Part shown: piece by piece, positions 9,301 to 18,180 of the stretch
Position numbering within the stretch: the stretch's first letter is position 1
Layout: the number at the start of each line of letters is the position of its first letter
Assembly (NCBI RefSeq): GCF_020149915.1
Contig: NZ_CP083760.1
Span: 744,001 to 808,000 of the forward strand
Length of the DNA stretch: 64,000 bases
Reading direction: 5' to 3'
Source of the DNA: Candidatus Sulfidibacterium hydrothermale
Lineage (GTDB): Bacteria; Bacteroidota; Bacteroidia; Bacteroidales; F082
Program-made: the position numbers and the translations under genes
Notes under the pieces: generated by a model
Database searches by the model: none
Seen by the model: only the letters and a program-made list of their open reading frames with translations
What the model was told of the DNA's origin: nothing

Positions 9301-12300
9301 ACCACAAACCCGTTGGGGCGGAATCATGCGTAGCCTGGAAACCACCGATTTTCAGGCGGCCAATATCCAGTATATAGAGTTTTGGATGATGGATCCGTTT
9401 ACCGAAGACCCGAATAACCGGGGACAGCTGTATATTGACCTGGGAGATATTTCTGAAGATTTGTTGCGTGACGGACGTAAAAGTTACGAAAACGGTTTGC
9501 CTACCTCGGCAGAAGTAAAAGATGTGGATACCACGGTTTGGGGGCGGGTTCCTACCAAACAGGCTTTGGTTGAGTCGTTTAGTAATATTCCGGGCTCCCG
9601 TCCTTTTCAGGATGTGGGGTATGATGGTTTGGGGGATAAAGATGAAGATTCTTTTTTCAGAAATAATTTCCTGAAACTGATCAATGAGCGGTACGGAACC
9701 GGATCAGAAGCCTATAAAGAAGCTGAAAAAGACCCGTCGGCCGATGATTACCATTATTACCGGGGTACCGATTATGACAATGATCCGAAATATTCGAGTA
9801 TTTCTGAGCGGTATAAAAATTACAATAATGCTGAAGGAAACTCCCCCACCGATGCGGAAAATCCGGAGTCTTATCAAACCAGTGCTACCAATCTTCCTAA
9901 TCAGGAAGATATTAATCACGATAATACCCTGAACGAATCGGAACGTTATTTTCAATATCGCATTAACCTGGATCCGACACAAATGGTGGTCGGTAAAAAT
10001 TACATCGAAGATGTTCGTACTGCTGGAAATATTAAACTTCCCAACGGAAATGTAACCAGTGTCAAATGGTATCAGTTTAAGATCCCGATTCAGCTTCCTA
10101 CCAAGGTCGTCGGAAACATTGACAATTTCCAGTCGATACGCTTTATGCGGGTATTTATGAAAGGATTTTCGAAGCCGATTATTTGCCGGTTTGCCACCTT
10201 TAGTTTGGTGCGGGGTGAATGGCGCAATTATATGCACTCGTTATTGTCACAGGGAGAATATCTGCCGGGTGATGCCGGAAACCGAACCAAATTTGTGATT
10301 TCCACGGTCAATGTGGAAGAAAATTCGAACCGGACACCAATTCCGTATGTGATTCCGCCGGGAATCGAACGTGAAGTGAATTTCGGAACGACGAATTATG
10401 TCCGGCTTAATGAACAATCGCTGCAGTTTACTGTGGCTAACCTGAAAGATGGAGATGCGAGGGGGGCGTATAAAAATACCAGTTTCGACTTCCGGCAATA
10501 CAAAAGGATAAAAATGTATGTACATGCCGAAAAACTTTTGGCCAATGAGGATCTGAAAGATGGCGACCTGACCATTTTTATCCGTATTGGTTCGGACTTT
10601 ACGCATAACTACTACGAATATGAAATGCCGTTGAAAGTAACGCCCTGGTACACTTCGTCGGCCGACCCGGATGCTATTTGGCCCGAGCAGAACCGGATGG
10701 ATTTGGTATTGGATAAACTGGTAAAGGCCAAGCAAGACCGGAATGTTGCCATGCGCGATCCCAATTCAGATGTAGATCTTTCAAGGCCATTTGTGGAGTA
10801 TGACGGAGCCAACAAAATTACGGTAGTCGGAAATCCGAGCATCAGCGATGTAAAAGGGATTTTGATTGGTGTGCGAAATCCCAAACAGCAGGGGACCAAC
10901 CTTAATGATGACGGAGAGAAAAAAGATGCGGTAATTTGGGTGGACGAATTGCGGCTGACCGATTTTAATAAATCGCCCGGATGGGCCGGAACCGGTCGGC
11001 TTGAAGCCACTCTCTCTGATTTTGGCCGGGTGATGGTGAATGGGGCTTATACATCGGCCGGATTTGGAAGCCTCGATCAAAAACTGAATATGATCTCGCA
11101 GGATAACATTGTAAATTATACCATTGCTACAGATTTGGATTTGGGAAAATTGTTACCGAAGAAAACCGGACTGAAAATTCCTGTCCATTTCGATTATGGA
11201 AAAGGGATTAGTACGCCCCGATACAATCCGATGAATCCGGATACCAAACTGAAAGACGACCTGGATACTTACGTGGACAAAGCCAAGCGCGATTCGGTAA
11301 AAGATATGGCGATAGATTATACCCGCCGTACCAGTTTCAACGTCATGAATTTGCGGAAAGAACGAACCAATCTGGGGAAAAAGAAAAACCGGAAACCCCG
11401 GATTTATGATGTGGAAAACTTTAATTTTTCTTTTGCTTATTCGCAGATTTATCATCGCAATATTGATATAGCTTCCGACCGGTTAAAAACGTATCGTGGC
11501 GGATTGGGTTATAATTTTAATACCCGGCCCAAAAATTTCCAGCCTTTTGCCAAAAGCAAGAAAACGTCCTCGCCTTGGTTACGGTGGCTGCATGATTTCA
11601 ATGTTTATTTGTGGCCGAAAAGTCTCTCTTTCCGGTTTAGTATGGACCGTGTGATCGATAACCGGCTTTATCGCGATAAGAGCTTTGGGGATATTATTAC
11701 TAAACCTACTGTAAAACGCGATTGGAAGTATAATCGTGATTATTCTTTTAAATTTGACTTTACTCGTTCATTATCATTGGATTATGTGGCCGGAGCAAGA
11801 GCTTATATTCGTGAGCCGCAAATTTATCCGGATAAGCATACAGAGGCATGGGAAGAGTATAAACGCGAAGTGTGGAGTGAAATATGGAGTATGGGTACGT
11901 TGCAAAACTTTAATCAGTCGATAAAGTTAACATACCGTTTGCCTCTTGCCAAATTCCCGCTTACCGAATGGCTGAATGGATCGGCCGGTTATCAGGTGCA
12001 GTACAACTGGAATGCTTCGCCGGTAGCTATCCAGCAACGGATGGGAAATACGATAGAAAATGCCCGAAGTATCCAGTTTAATGCCGGTGCTGATTTTAAC
12101 CGGTTGTACAATAAAATTCCTTATTTGCGGAAAATCAATAGCCGGAACGGTAGGCAGCGTATCGGACAACGTGCTGCTCCTCAACGCCAGAGAGCCCGTA
12201 CTGCTGCTGCCGATACTGTAAAACAGAAGAACAAAGGTCCTGGAGTGGGAAAAACGATAGGCGAAGGCTTTTTGCGTTTCCTGATGATGGTCAAAAAAGC

Positions 12301-13645
12301 CAACTTTGTTTATCGCCGTACTGATGGTACCCGGTTGCCCGGATTTGTTCCGGTTCCTGACATTGCGGGTGTTAATGTGTCTAATGGTGCACCGGGTGTG
12401 GGATTTGTTTTGGGAAGTCAGAAAGATATTCGCTATAAAGCAGCTCAAAACGATTGGCTTACTTATGATACCATTCTGAACCAACCGTATATCACCAAAT
12501 TCACCGAACACATGTCGTATAAAGTAAATGCCAATATACTGAACTTTATACGAATTGATCTTGACGGTGACCGGGTTTTCTCTAAAAACTATACATCTTA
12601 TTACCGGTACAGCCCGTCGCTGGAAGAGTTTGTAAATTATACCCCACAGGAGACCGGTAACTTTAGTATTACCTATCCTTTTATTTCTACTTCTTTTGAA
12701 AAAAATAATGCGGATAATATTTCGGCTACTTTCGAACAGTTTAAAGCAGACCGGAAAGAGATTGCCGAACGCTTGGCCCGGAATAATCCGGCCTGGAACG
12801 GGCAATATGTGTATGATTCGCTGGCGAATGATTATTATCCAATGGGATATGGTTCCAATCAGCAACAGGTTATGTATTACTCTTTCCTTGCTGCTTATTC
12901 CGGAAAAGATGCTTCAAAAATTAATATTTCCAATCCGTTTCCTTCTTTCCCCTTGCCAAACTGGCGGATTACATTTAGCGGACTTACCAACATTAAAGCG
13001 GTTCGCAATATCTTCAGAGGATTTAATATCAGCCATGGTTACCGTTCGCTCATGAGTATTAACTCCTGGAAAACCAATGTGATTTTTGATCCGGAAGATC
13101 CGGGAAAAACTTTCCCCAACAGTAACAATTTTATCAGCCGTTATGATATAGGGGTGGTTTCATTCATTGAACAGTACAGCCCGCTTATCGGTATCGATTT
13201 TACCATGAAAAATAGTATGGGCGGACGGTTGGAGTATAAGAAATCGCGAAATGTGATAATGAGTTTCGTAAATAACCAGCTGACGGAGATTGACAGTAAA
13301 GAATTTGTTATTGGGATGAGTTATCGCCTGAAAGGATTGAAATTTTCCGTGGGGAATTTTATGGGAGGCAGACCGAGAAAGTACAATACCGATCTTAATT
13401 TGAAACTGGATATCGGTATTCGTGATAACAAAACCATCCTGCGCCGGATTGATGAGAGTACCAATCAGGTTTCGGCTGGTTCCAAACAGTTTACCCTGAA
13501 TTTTTCTGCTGATTACAACCTGAGTCAAAGTTTGCAGTTACGGGCTTATTTCAATATGAATAAAAACACGCCTTATATTTCGTCGCAGCTGGCCAATGCG
13601 ACCACAAGTGGCGGATTTACGCTGCGTTTTAACCTGGCACAGTAG
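6359..13645 (+). CDS. sprA: type IX secretion outer-membrane translocon SprA (Sov)
   Basis: Giant outer-membrane beta-barrel that forms the translocation pore of the type IX secretion system and, in gliding relatives, supports motility adhesin export. 2428 residues, right for the family. It starts with GTG at 6359 (preceded by AGGTTAAG), then a signal peptide (KLRKWFLFLVLTAGLFWSS..SLYAQ). Family hallmarks are the repeated amphipathic beta-strand pattern, the block GKSGTSYIDDFEGAKSTIDL near residue 845, and the C-terminal strand ending FTLRFNLAQ with a terminal aromatic/hydrophobic pattern typical of outer-membrane barrels. It is not frameshifted. A matching cargo protein occurs at 55.3-57.6 kb. 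Other type IX components (PorV, GldKLMN, PorU) are not in this window. Confidence 0.95.
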   Translation: MQYFFKLRKWFLFLVLTAGLFWSSPESLYAQIKDTVQQAMNQDTLYKQLIYPFRDITGNPYLDTLNNSPLYLHDPNNIKREIIYDPKTNSYEFVTKVGDFEYRTPTTLDFQDFQKLELQREIKKNWQESALNIGTNKGKRLIPKLYMKGKAFEQIFGSSAIDIRPQGSAEISFGVLSNYRDDPALDVRQRRTTNFDFNEKIQMNVTAKIGTKLTFKAAYNTESSFNFENQLKLNYHGDKDDIIQSIEAGNVSMPLNSTLITGAQSLFGIKTKLQFGKTSVTAIFSQQQSETKNITVQNGAQQNSFKLTPLDYEDNRHFFLSQFFRDHYEKALSTLPIISSDVNITKIEVWVTNVGPATEENRNIVAFTDLGEGRQDEIYNRLVHPLPGGVIPTNHSNDLIQRMDTAQLRNINTVSSYLNGDPLGIGKTHYFVSGQDYVKLENARRLKPSEYTVNTKLGFISLNTSLNQDQVLAVAFQYTIIGHDSVFQVGEFSDQGVASPKNLIVKLLKSNTLNTHMPMWNLMMKNVYSIGAYQVQKDGFVLNILYSGNTRDVPTGYFTEGPDKVKGVPLIHVLGLDNLDQQLNPIPGGDGFFDFVDGAATRGGTIQASNGRIFFTKLEPFGNYIRDSVFPNDPDLANKYAFDSLYTMTKAGAEQFPDKNKYIIEGFYKSQSGSTISLNAMNVPRGSVKVTAGGVPLTENVDYTVDYTMGQVTILNQGILNSGTPIHVSLESNSMFNLQQKRMMGLHVDHEFNRHLHVGGTILNLHERPLTQKVNYGEDPISNTIWGLDMAYSDNSRWLTKVFGSLPGTNPRVKSKINLNAEMAQFLPGHSKTVGKSGTSYIDDFEGAKSTIDLMSVSSWFLASTPQGQPNLFPEAYSNSGLDYGKNRAKFAWYVIDPTIFYDTRGIYRPKNISKDEISKNSTRQVLETEVFPNRDIPNGTVTNIPVLNLAFYPSERGPYNYDVDPGPYSAGMNADGSLAQPQTRWGGIMRSLETTDFQAANIQYIEFWMMDPFTEDPNNRGQLYIDLGDISEDLLRDGRKSYENGLPTSAEVKDVDTTVWGRVPTKQALVESFSNIPGSRPFQDVGYDGLGDKDEDSFFRNNFLKLINERYGTGSEAYKEAEKDPSADDYHYYRGTDYDNDPKYSSISERYKNYNNAEGNSPTDAENPESYQTSATNLPNQEDINHDNTLNESERYFQYRINLDPTQMVVGKNYIEDVRTAGNIKLPNGNVTSVKWYQFKIPIQLPTKVVGNIDNFQSIRFMRVFMKGFSKPIICRFATFSLVRGEWRNYMHSLLSQGEYLPGDAGNRTKFVISTVNVEENSNRTPIPYVIPPGIEREVNFGTTNYVRLNEQSLQFTVANLKDGDARGAYKNTSFDFRQYKRIKMYVHAEKLLANEDLKDGDLTIFIRIGSDFTHNYYEYEMPLKVTPWYTSSADPDAIWPEQNRMDLVLDKLVKAKQDRNVAMRDPNSDVDLSRPFVEYDGANKITVVGNPSISDVKGILIGVRNPKQQGTNLNDDGEKKDAVIWVDELRLTDFNKSPGWAGTGRLEATLSDFGRVMVNGAYTSAGFGSLDQKLNMISQDNIVNYTIATDLDLGKLLPKKTGLKIPVHFDYGKGISTPRYNPMNPDTKLKDDLDTYVDKAKRDSVKDMAIDYTRRTSFNVMNLRKERTNLGKKKNRKPRIYDVENFNFSFAYSQIYHRNIDIASDRLKTYRGGLGYNFNTRPKNFQPFAKSKKTSSPWLRWLHDFNVYLWPKSLSFRFSMDRVIDNRLYRDKSFGDIITKPTVKRDWKYNRDYSFKFDFTRSLSLDYVAGARAYIREPQIYPDKHTEAWEEYKREVWSEIWSMGTLQNFNQSIKLTYRLPLAKFPLTEWLNGSAGYQVQYNWNASPVAIQQRMGNTIENARSIQFNAGADFNRLYNKIPYLRKINSRNGRQRIGQRAAPQRQRARTAAADTVKQKNKGPGVGKTIGEGFLRFLMMVKKANFVYRRTDGTRLPGFVPVPDIAGVNVSNGAPGVGFVLGSQKDIRYKAAQNDWLTYDTILNQPYITKFTEHMSYKVNANILNFIRIDLDGDRVFSKNYTSYYRYSPSLEEFVNYTPQETGNFSITYPFISTSFEKNNADNISATFEQFKADRKEIAERLARNNPAWNGQYVYDSLANDYYPMGYGSNQQQVMYYSFLAAYSGKDASKINISNPFPSFPLPNWRITFSGLTNIKAVRNIFRGFNISHGYRSLMSINSWKTNVIFDPEDPGKTFPNSNNFISRYDIGVVSFIEQYSPLIGIDFTMKNSMGGRLEYKKSRNVIMSFVNNQLTEIDSKEFVIGMSYRLKGLKFSVGNFMGGRPRKYNTDLNLKLDIGIRDNKTILRRIDESTNQVSAGSKQFTLNFSADYNLSQSLQLRAYFNMNKNTPYISSQLANATTSGGFTLRFNLAQ

Positions 13646-13747
13646 AAAAATAGTCCCCCTTTTTCCAGCTTGCTAATTGGTGGATGAACAATTTCTGCAT
13701 TTTTTCCTATCTTTATACCAAAATATTTACCGCTTAAACCCAAGACA

Positions 13748-14230
13748 ATGAGCGATCCCGAAAACCAGCAGGATACACTTTTACGCATTAAAGAAATTCT
13801 TTTTGGTGAAGAGCTTCAGGGCGTGAACGACCGGTTGTCAGAACTCCGTAATGAATTGTTAATGACTATAAAAAACCAGTTTAAAACACTGGATGAAAAA
13901 CTGGATAAACAAGCGTCGGATTTTGATGCAAAAATAGAAACGATAAAAAAACAGTTAGCCGAAGAAGCACAGCGAAGCACTGAACTTCATCATTTATTGG
14001 ATGATACGGATAAAAAATTTCAAGAAAAAGCAGAGGAAAATCTTCGGGTTTATGAAGAGAAACTAAAGAACCTGAAAGAAGAAGCCCAACAACAGCAGGA
14101 TGAAATACGGGCTTCTATCCAGGCGGTGAAAGAGGAAATGATGAAATGGGTGGAAAAACTGGAAGACAAAAAGGTAAATAAAGCTGAAATAGCAGAGCTT
14201 TTTGGTATGATGATTCAAAAATTGAAATAA
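13748..14230 (+). CDS. coiled-coil protein, first gene of the GTPase operon
   Basis: 160 residues, function not recognised. After a short start containing LLRIKEILFGEELQGVNDRL, residues 30-145 are almost entirely charged heptad-like helix rich in E, K and Q (DEKLDKQASDFDAK, EENLRVYEEKLKNLKEE), so an extended coiled coil is likely. There is no signal peptide or membrane segment; it should be cytosolic. It lies 39 nt before the OmpA-like gene on the same strand and so is probably cotranscribed with it, the small GTPase and the kinase. A scaffold or tether role is a guess from context. A near-consensus TATCTTTA lies about 30 nt upstream. Confidence 0.75.
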   Translation: MSDPENQQDTLLRIKEILFGEELQGVNDRLSELRNELLMTIKNQFKTLDEKLDKQASDFDAKIETIKKQLAEEAQRSTELHHLLDDTDKKFQEKAEENLRVYEEKLKNLKEEAQQQQDEIRASIQAVKEEMMKWVEKLEDKKVNKAEIAELFGMMIQKLK

Positions 14231-14269
14231 AAAGTACCGGGACTGGAACGGCCCGTTCATAATAATCTT

Positions 14270-16006
14270 ATGGCGAAAAACGATTTAACAGAAAAAGTGG
14301 CGCGGTCTATTGCCGAGAAAAAACTTAATGAACTGCGGGAAATATTTACCGGTTTAAACCGGGAAGAGCTACAACGACTGAACAGTATTGTAAAAGACCC
14401 GGAGAAATTTGCGGATGAAATCAGAAAATTGTTGCCGCTTTCCATTCGAAAAATGGTGGATGCCGGTGATATTTCCATTGATGATTTGTTGCCGTTAATG
14501 GAAGAAGCCCTGGGCGAAAGCATCCGGCAAAATCCTGAAAAACTGGCCGACATTCTTTTTCCCATCATGATGCCGGCCATTCGAAAAGCCGTGGCTGCCG
14601 ATATCAAACAAATGCTGGACAGTCTGAACAACACCCTCGAGCATGGTTTTTCATTAAAAAGGCTGGGATGGCGGCTTCAGGCATTGTTTAGCGGTCGTAA
14701 ATACAGCGAAATTGTTCTTTCGCACGCTTATATTTATCAGGTCAAACAGGTCTTTCTGATTCACAAAGGTACCGGTTTGTTGTTGGCTCAGGCAGCCGAT
14801 CCGCAACAAGAGCAGGCAACGGATGCCGATATGGTTTCTGCCATGCTTTCTGCCATTAAGGATTTTGTTCAGGATTCTTTTACCGATAAAAAAGAGAGTA
14901 CCCTCGAAGAGATTAATGTGGGGCGTATGCGTATTTTGCTTGAGCAGGGACCGCATGCTATTTTGGCCTCTGTAGTCGAAGGAAATGTGCCGAAAGCCTA
15001 TCATGATCTACTGAAAGAAACCATTGAAAATATTCATGTCACTTTTTATCGAGAGCTGGAAGATTTTGGTGGGGATGTAACCCCTTTCGAGCAGGATAAC
15101 CAATTGTTGAAGCAGTGTTTGCAGAAAGAACAAAAGCCGCAAAAGGAACGAAAACCGGTAATGGCTATTCTTTTGTTATTGCTGATCTTAGCACTTATTG
15201 GATATGGAATCTTTGCCGGAATCATGCGGCACATTCATTATAAACACCTGCTGGCCGATCTGGAAAATACGCCGGGTATTGTGGTGACAAAAGCATCTAA
15301 TCCCTGGTTTGGGAAGATAACTTTTTGGGGCTTGCGCGATCCGTTAGCGGCAAAGCCGACTTCTTTTTTGTCGAAAAATAAAATGGATAATAAGCAGGTA
15401 CAGTTTTCGTTTAGCCCGTATCTTTCGCTGGCTCCTGCTTTTGTTTTGAACCGGGCTGAAAAAATCCTGCTTCCGCCGCCAACGGTCATGCTTCATTTTA
15501 AGAACGGTGTACTAACCGTTTCGGGGAAAGCGGACGAATCGTGGCTGAAAAAGTTACGGGAGCGTTATGCTTTAATTCCGGGGGTTCAGAAACTCCGGTT
15601 AACTTTTGCCTCGACTCCGGTGGCTGAAAAAGTAAAACGAAATATTTTAGCCATCGAAAAGCATGTATTTCATTTTAAATACAATGTTTTTGCGCTCGAC
15701 AGTGTTCAGGCGAAAGACTTTGACAAGCTGATTACCGAAGTAAAGAATGTTTTGAATTTTAGTCTTGACCAGGATTCGGTTCCGGTAATTATTGTGAATT
15801 CTTATACCAGTTATGCCGGCAATGTGGAAGGGAACAAAACCATTGCACGGTATCGTGCCGAACAGTTTATTAACCGGATGATCCGGCATGGTATTCCACA
15901 GGAAGTTTTGGTGCCGAAGGTGCGGTTTATTGAAAACGCCACACATCCCTACGAAAACCGGTCGGTTAGTTTTCAGGTTAAATATGTAAAACCAGATAAA
16001 TTATGA
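14270..16006 (+). CDS. inner-membrane OmpA-like protein with cytosolic longin/roadblock-like region
   Basis: 578 residues with a clear bipartite layout. Residues 1-145 are helical. Residues 148-265 (YQVKQVFLIHKGTGLLLAQ..DADMVSAMLSAIKDF..RILLEQGPHAILASVVEG) have the pattern of a longin/roadblock-type fold, the class of domain that binds small GTPases. One transmembrane helix spans about 297-318. Residues 405-446 resemble a BON domain (VMLHFKNGVLTVSGKA) and 465-572 resemble an OmpA peptidoglycan-binding domain (KTIARYRAEQFINRMIRHGI). The last 4 nt overlap the GTPase ATG, indicating translational coupling. I recall similar OmpA/GTPase pairings in cyanobacteria but know of no established function. 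Domain calls are by eye. Confidence 0.75.
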   Translation: MAKNDLTEKVARSIAEKKLNELREIFTGLNREELQRLNSIVKDPEKFADEIRKLLPLSIRKMVDAGDISIDDLLPLMEEALGESIRQNPEKLADILFPIMMPAIRKAVAADIKQMLDSLNNTLEHGFSLKRLGWRLQALFSGRKYSEIVLSHAYIYQVKQVFLIHKGTGLLLAQAADPQQEQATDADMVSAMLSAIKDFVQDSFTDKKESTLEEINVGRMRILLEQGPHAILASVVEGNVPKAYHDLLKETIENIHVTFYRELEDFGGDVTPFEQDNQLLKQCLQKEQKPQKERKPVMAILLLLLILALIGYGIFAGIMRHIHYKHLLADLENTPGIVVTKASNPWFGKITFWGLRDPLAAKPTSFLSKNKMDNKQVQFSFSPYLSLAPAFVLNRAEKILLPPPTVMLHFKNGVLTVSGKADESWLKKLRERYALIPGVQKLRLTFASTPVAEKVKRNILAIEKHVFHFKYNVFALDSVQAKDFDKLITEVKNVLNFSLDQDSVPVIIVNSYTSYAGNVEGNKTIARYRAEQFINRMIRHGIPQEVLVPKVRFIENATHPYENRSVSFQVKYVKPDKL

Positions 16007-16497
16007 TAAAGAAAAAAGTATGTATGCTCGGCTCTTTTGCCGTAGGAAAAACCAGCCTGGTGCAACGTTTTGTGAACAGCATTTTTTCCGAAAAATACCA
16101 TACCACCATCGGGGTGAAAATTGATCAGAAACGGGTAGATGTGGATGGTCAGGAGGTGAATTTGATGTTGTGGGATATTCATGGAGAAGATGAGTTCCAG
16201 AAAATTAAACCGGCGTATATCATGGGCGCTTCCGGCTATTTTATTGTCATGGACGGTACCCGCAGGAATACCATTCAAAAAGGAGAAGAAATCAAAGCTT
16301 TTGTGGAAAAAACGGTGGGTGTCGTTCCTTATATCGTATTGATTAATAAAGCCGACCTGAAAGACCAATGGGAAATTTCGGATGAAGATATTGCCCGTTT
16401 AAAAGCAGAAGGGGCTACCGTGATGCTGACCAGTGCCAAAACCGGCGATGCGGTGGAAGAAGCTTTTCAGGAACTGACCCGTCAAATGTTAAAATAA
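16003..16497 (+). CDS. Ras-like small GTPase
   Basis: 164 residues with all five G motifs: G1 GSFAVGKT (10-17), G2 Thr34/35 in HTTIGVKI, G3 DIHG (58-61), G4 NKAD (115-118) and G5 SAK (144-146). It is a soluble Ras/Rab-type domain with no C-terminal lipidation motif. The residue corresponding to the catalytic Gln61 of Ras is Glu62 here, so unaided hydrolysis may be altered. It starts inside the stop codon of the OmpA-like gene and ends 6 nt before the kinase gene. Its probable partner is the longin/roadblock-like region of the upstream protein. MglA is an alternative relative, but no MglB gene is adjacent. Confidence 0.92.
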   Translation: MIKKKVCMLGSFAVGKTSLVQRFVNSIFSEKYHTTIGVKIDQKRVDVDGQEVNLMLWDIHGEDEFQKIKPAYIMGASGYFIVMDGTRRNTIQKGEEIKAFVEKTVGVVPYIVLINKADLKDQWEISDEDIARLKAEGATVMLTSAKTGDAVEEAFQELTRQMLK

Positions 16498-16503
16498 ACG
16501 TTT

Positions 16504-18024
16504 ATGTCGTTGCAAAAACCCGAAACCATTCAGGAAGTGCTGTTGGCCCGCGGACCGATGGCAGACCGCAGCCTTTTAATAAAAACGTCGTCCGAAGGAA
16601 TTATTCAACAGGTTTTCGGAAACCCCGGTCATTTTTCTGCCACATGGGAACCCGGAAAGAATGTCAGTGATATTTTCCCTTTTCTGGTTACCTTTTTTCC
16701 GGCAGCGCCGCTCGAGATGCTGGAACTTCCCCGTATGATCTGGGAAGAATTTTATCTCGATTTTCTCATTTTCCGCGAATCCGGCGAAGCCACATGGATT
16801 CTCATTACCGATGTGACGGCCGAAGTGGATGAAATCAAGGAGAAAATTCAAAAGAACAATGATTTTGTTTTGTCTTCTGCGCCACGTCAATTCTCCTTTG
16901 AGAATCCTTTTGGTAATTTGCATCTGTTTGATGTACTTTCGTTTATAAAAACCAATGAAAATAAATTTGTTCCGGTAGGCGGTATTCCGGCCTGGGCCGA
17001 AAAATATTATCCGGAGGCAATCTCTGTACGAAACGGACTGGAAATCGGGAATGTTTTCCCCTATCTTGAAGTCTTTTTGCCCGAGGCAGAAGTTTTTTGG
17101 GAAACGGCAGATGATACCCGGATGGAAGATTCTGATATGTGGATTGAAAATCCGGCAGATGATGTGGAGTTGCATTTCCGGGCTTTTGCTGCCAACCGTA
17201 ACGGCAACCATTTTTTATTCATCCGTTTACTCGATCAAAATGATATTCCTGTAAGTCAGCAAACGTTGCAAAAAGCACGGGAGCATCAGCTTTTGTACGA
17301 AAAACTGCAAAAAGCAGAAAAAGAATTGAAGCAGTTGCTTCAGTATAAAGACAAATTTGTGTCTATTGTATCCCACGATCTGCGTTCGCCGATGGCTTCG
17401 GTGGTGAGCATTGCAGAAATGTTCCTTACTGATGATGAGCTGCTGGCTTGTATGAACGATTTTAACCGCGAAATGCTTCATTCGATGAAAGATGAGCTGA
17501 CCCGGTTGCTGGAATACAACAACCGGCTTTATCATTGGGCAAACCTGGAGCTGGGCAATTTTAAACTGGATAAAGAAAAAATCAAAGTCAGGAAGCTGGT
17601 GGACAGTGCGATACAAACAGCACAACCCAAAACAGAAGCAAAAAATATCCGTTTGACTTCTTCGGTCATCCCGGAAGATCTGGAAACAGAAGTGGACGTT
17701 TCTCTTTTTTTACAGGTTTTAAATAATCTCATCGGCAATGCGGTGAAATTTACTCCTGAAGGCGGAACAATAAGTCTGGATGTGAAAAAAGAAAACGGGA
17801 AAATCCGTTATTATGTTTCCGATACCGGGGTAGGAATGCCGGAAAAGATCAAAAAATCCATTTTTTCCGGAGTGCCCGGCGAGTCTACCTTGGGAACCTC
17901 TGGCGAGAAAGGGAGCGGACTGGGATTGGATATTGTGAAAAAGATTGTGGATGCCCACGGTTTTTCCATCGAAGTACAATCCGAAGAAGGAAAAGGAACT
18001 ACCTTTATCATCACTGAGAATTAG
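16504..18024 (+). CDS. soluble sensor histidine kinase of the GTPase operon
   Basis: 506 residues without a transmembrane segment. Two divergent PAS-like regions (about 20-110 and 128-245) share blocks such as NVSDIFPFLVTFFP and IGNVFPYLEVFLP, suggesting an internal duplication. A coiled linker (255-282) leads to HisKA with His291 in SIVSHDLRSPMASV, then HATPase_c with N box (NLIGNAVKFTPEGG), G1 (DTGVGMP) and G2 (GSGLGLDIVKKI). No receiver domain and no response regulator gene is adjacent. The 6-nt gap from the GTPase gene puts it in the same operon, so its PAS-like regions may read the state of the GTPase/OmpA-like pair; that is inference. Confidence 0.9.
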   Translation: MSLQKPETIQEVLLARGPMADRSLLIKTSSEGIIQQVFGNPGHFSATWEPGKNVSDIFPFLVTFFPAAPLEMLELPRMIWEEFYLDFLIFRESGEATWILITDVTAEVDEIKEKIQKNNDFVLSSAPRQFSFENPFGNLHLFDVLSFIKTNENKFVPVGGIPAWAEKYYPEAISVRNGLEIGNVFPYLEVFLPEAEVFWETADDTRMEDSDMWIENPADDVELHFRAFAANRNGNHFLFIRLLDQNDIPVSQQTLQKAREHQLLYEKLQKAEKELKQLLQYKDKFVSIVSHDLRSPMASVVSIAEMFLTDDELLACMNDFNREMLHSMKDELTRLLEYNNRLYHWANLELGNFKLDKEKIKVRKLVDSAIQTAQPKTEAKNIRLTSSVIPEDLETEVDVSLFLQVLNNLIGNAVKFTPEGGTISLDVKKENGKIRYYVSDTGVGMPEKIKKSIFSGVPGESTLGTSGEKGSGLGLDIVKKIVDAHGFSIEVQSEEGKGTTFIITEN

Positions 18025-18180
18025 GGGAAATACGGATGCTTGCAAACAGTTTAAGTCTCCTTGAACTATTGGTAGTATCTCTTTTTGGCTGAATAAACCT
18101 GAAAGATGGCCGGGGAGGCTGGAAATTTCAAGCTCCAGAAAGCAATGACAAATGAAATCCCAAAAGACAAATTCCAAAAA
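18025..18180. other. intergenic spacer leading into the repeat island
   Basis: No gene seen. The segment around 18140-18185 (AATGACAAATGAAATCCC..) recurs in similar form near 22010, so the repeat family starts here. Confidence 0.5.

Noticed and set aside
11927-12865. 312-codon frame antisense to sprA
   Set aside because: Antisense shadow of a long intact gene; no recognisable domain, composition follows the sense codons.
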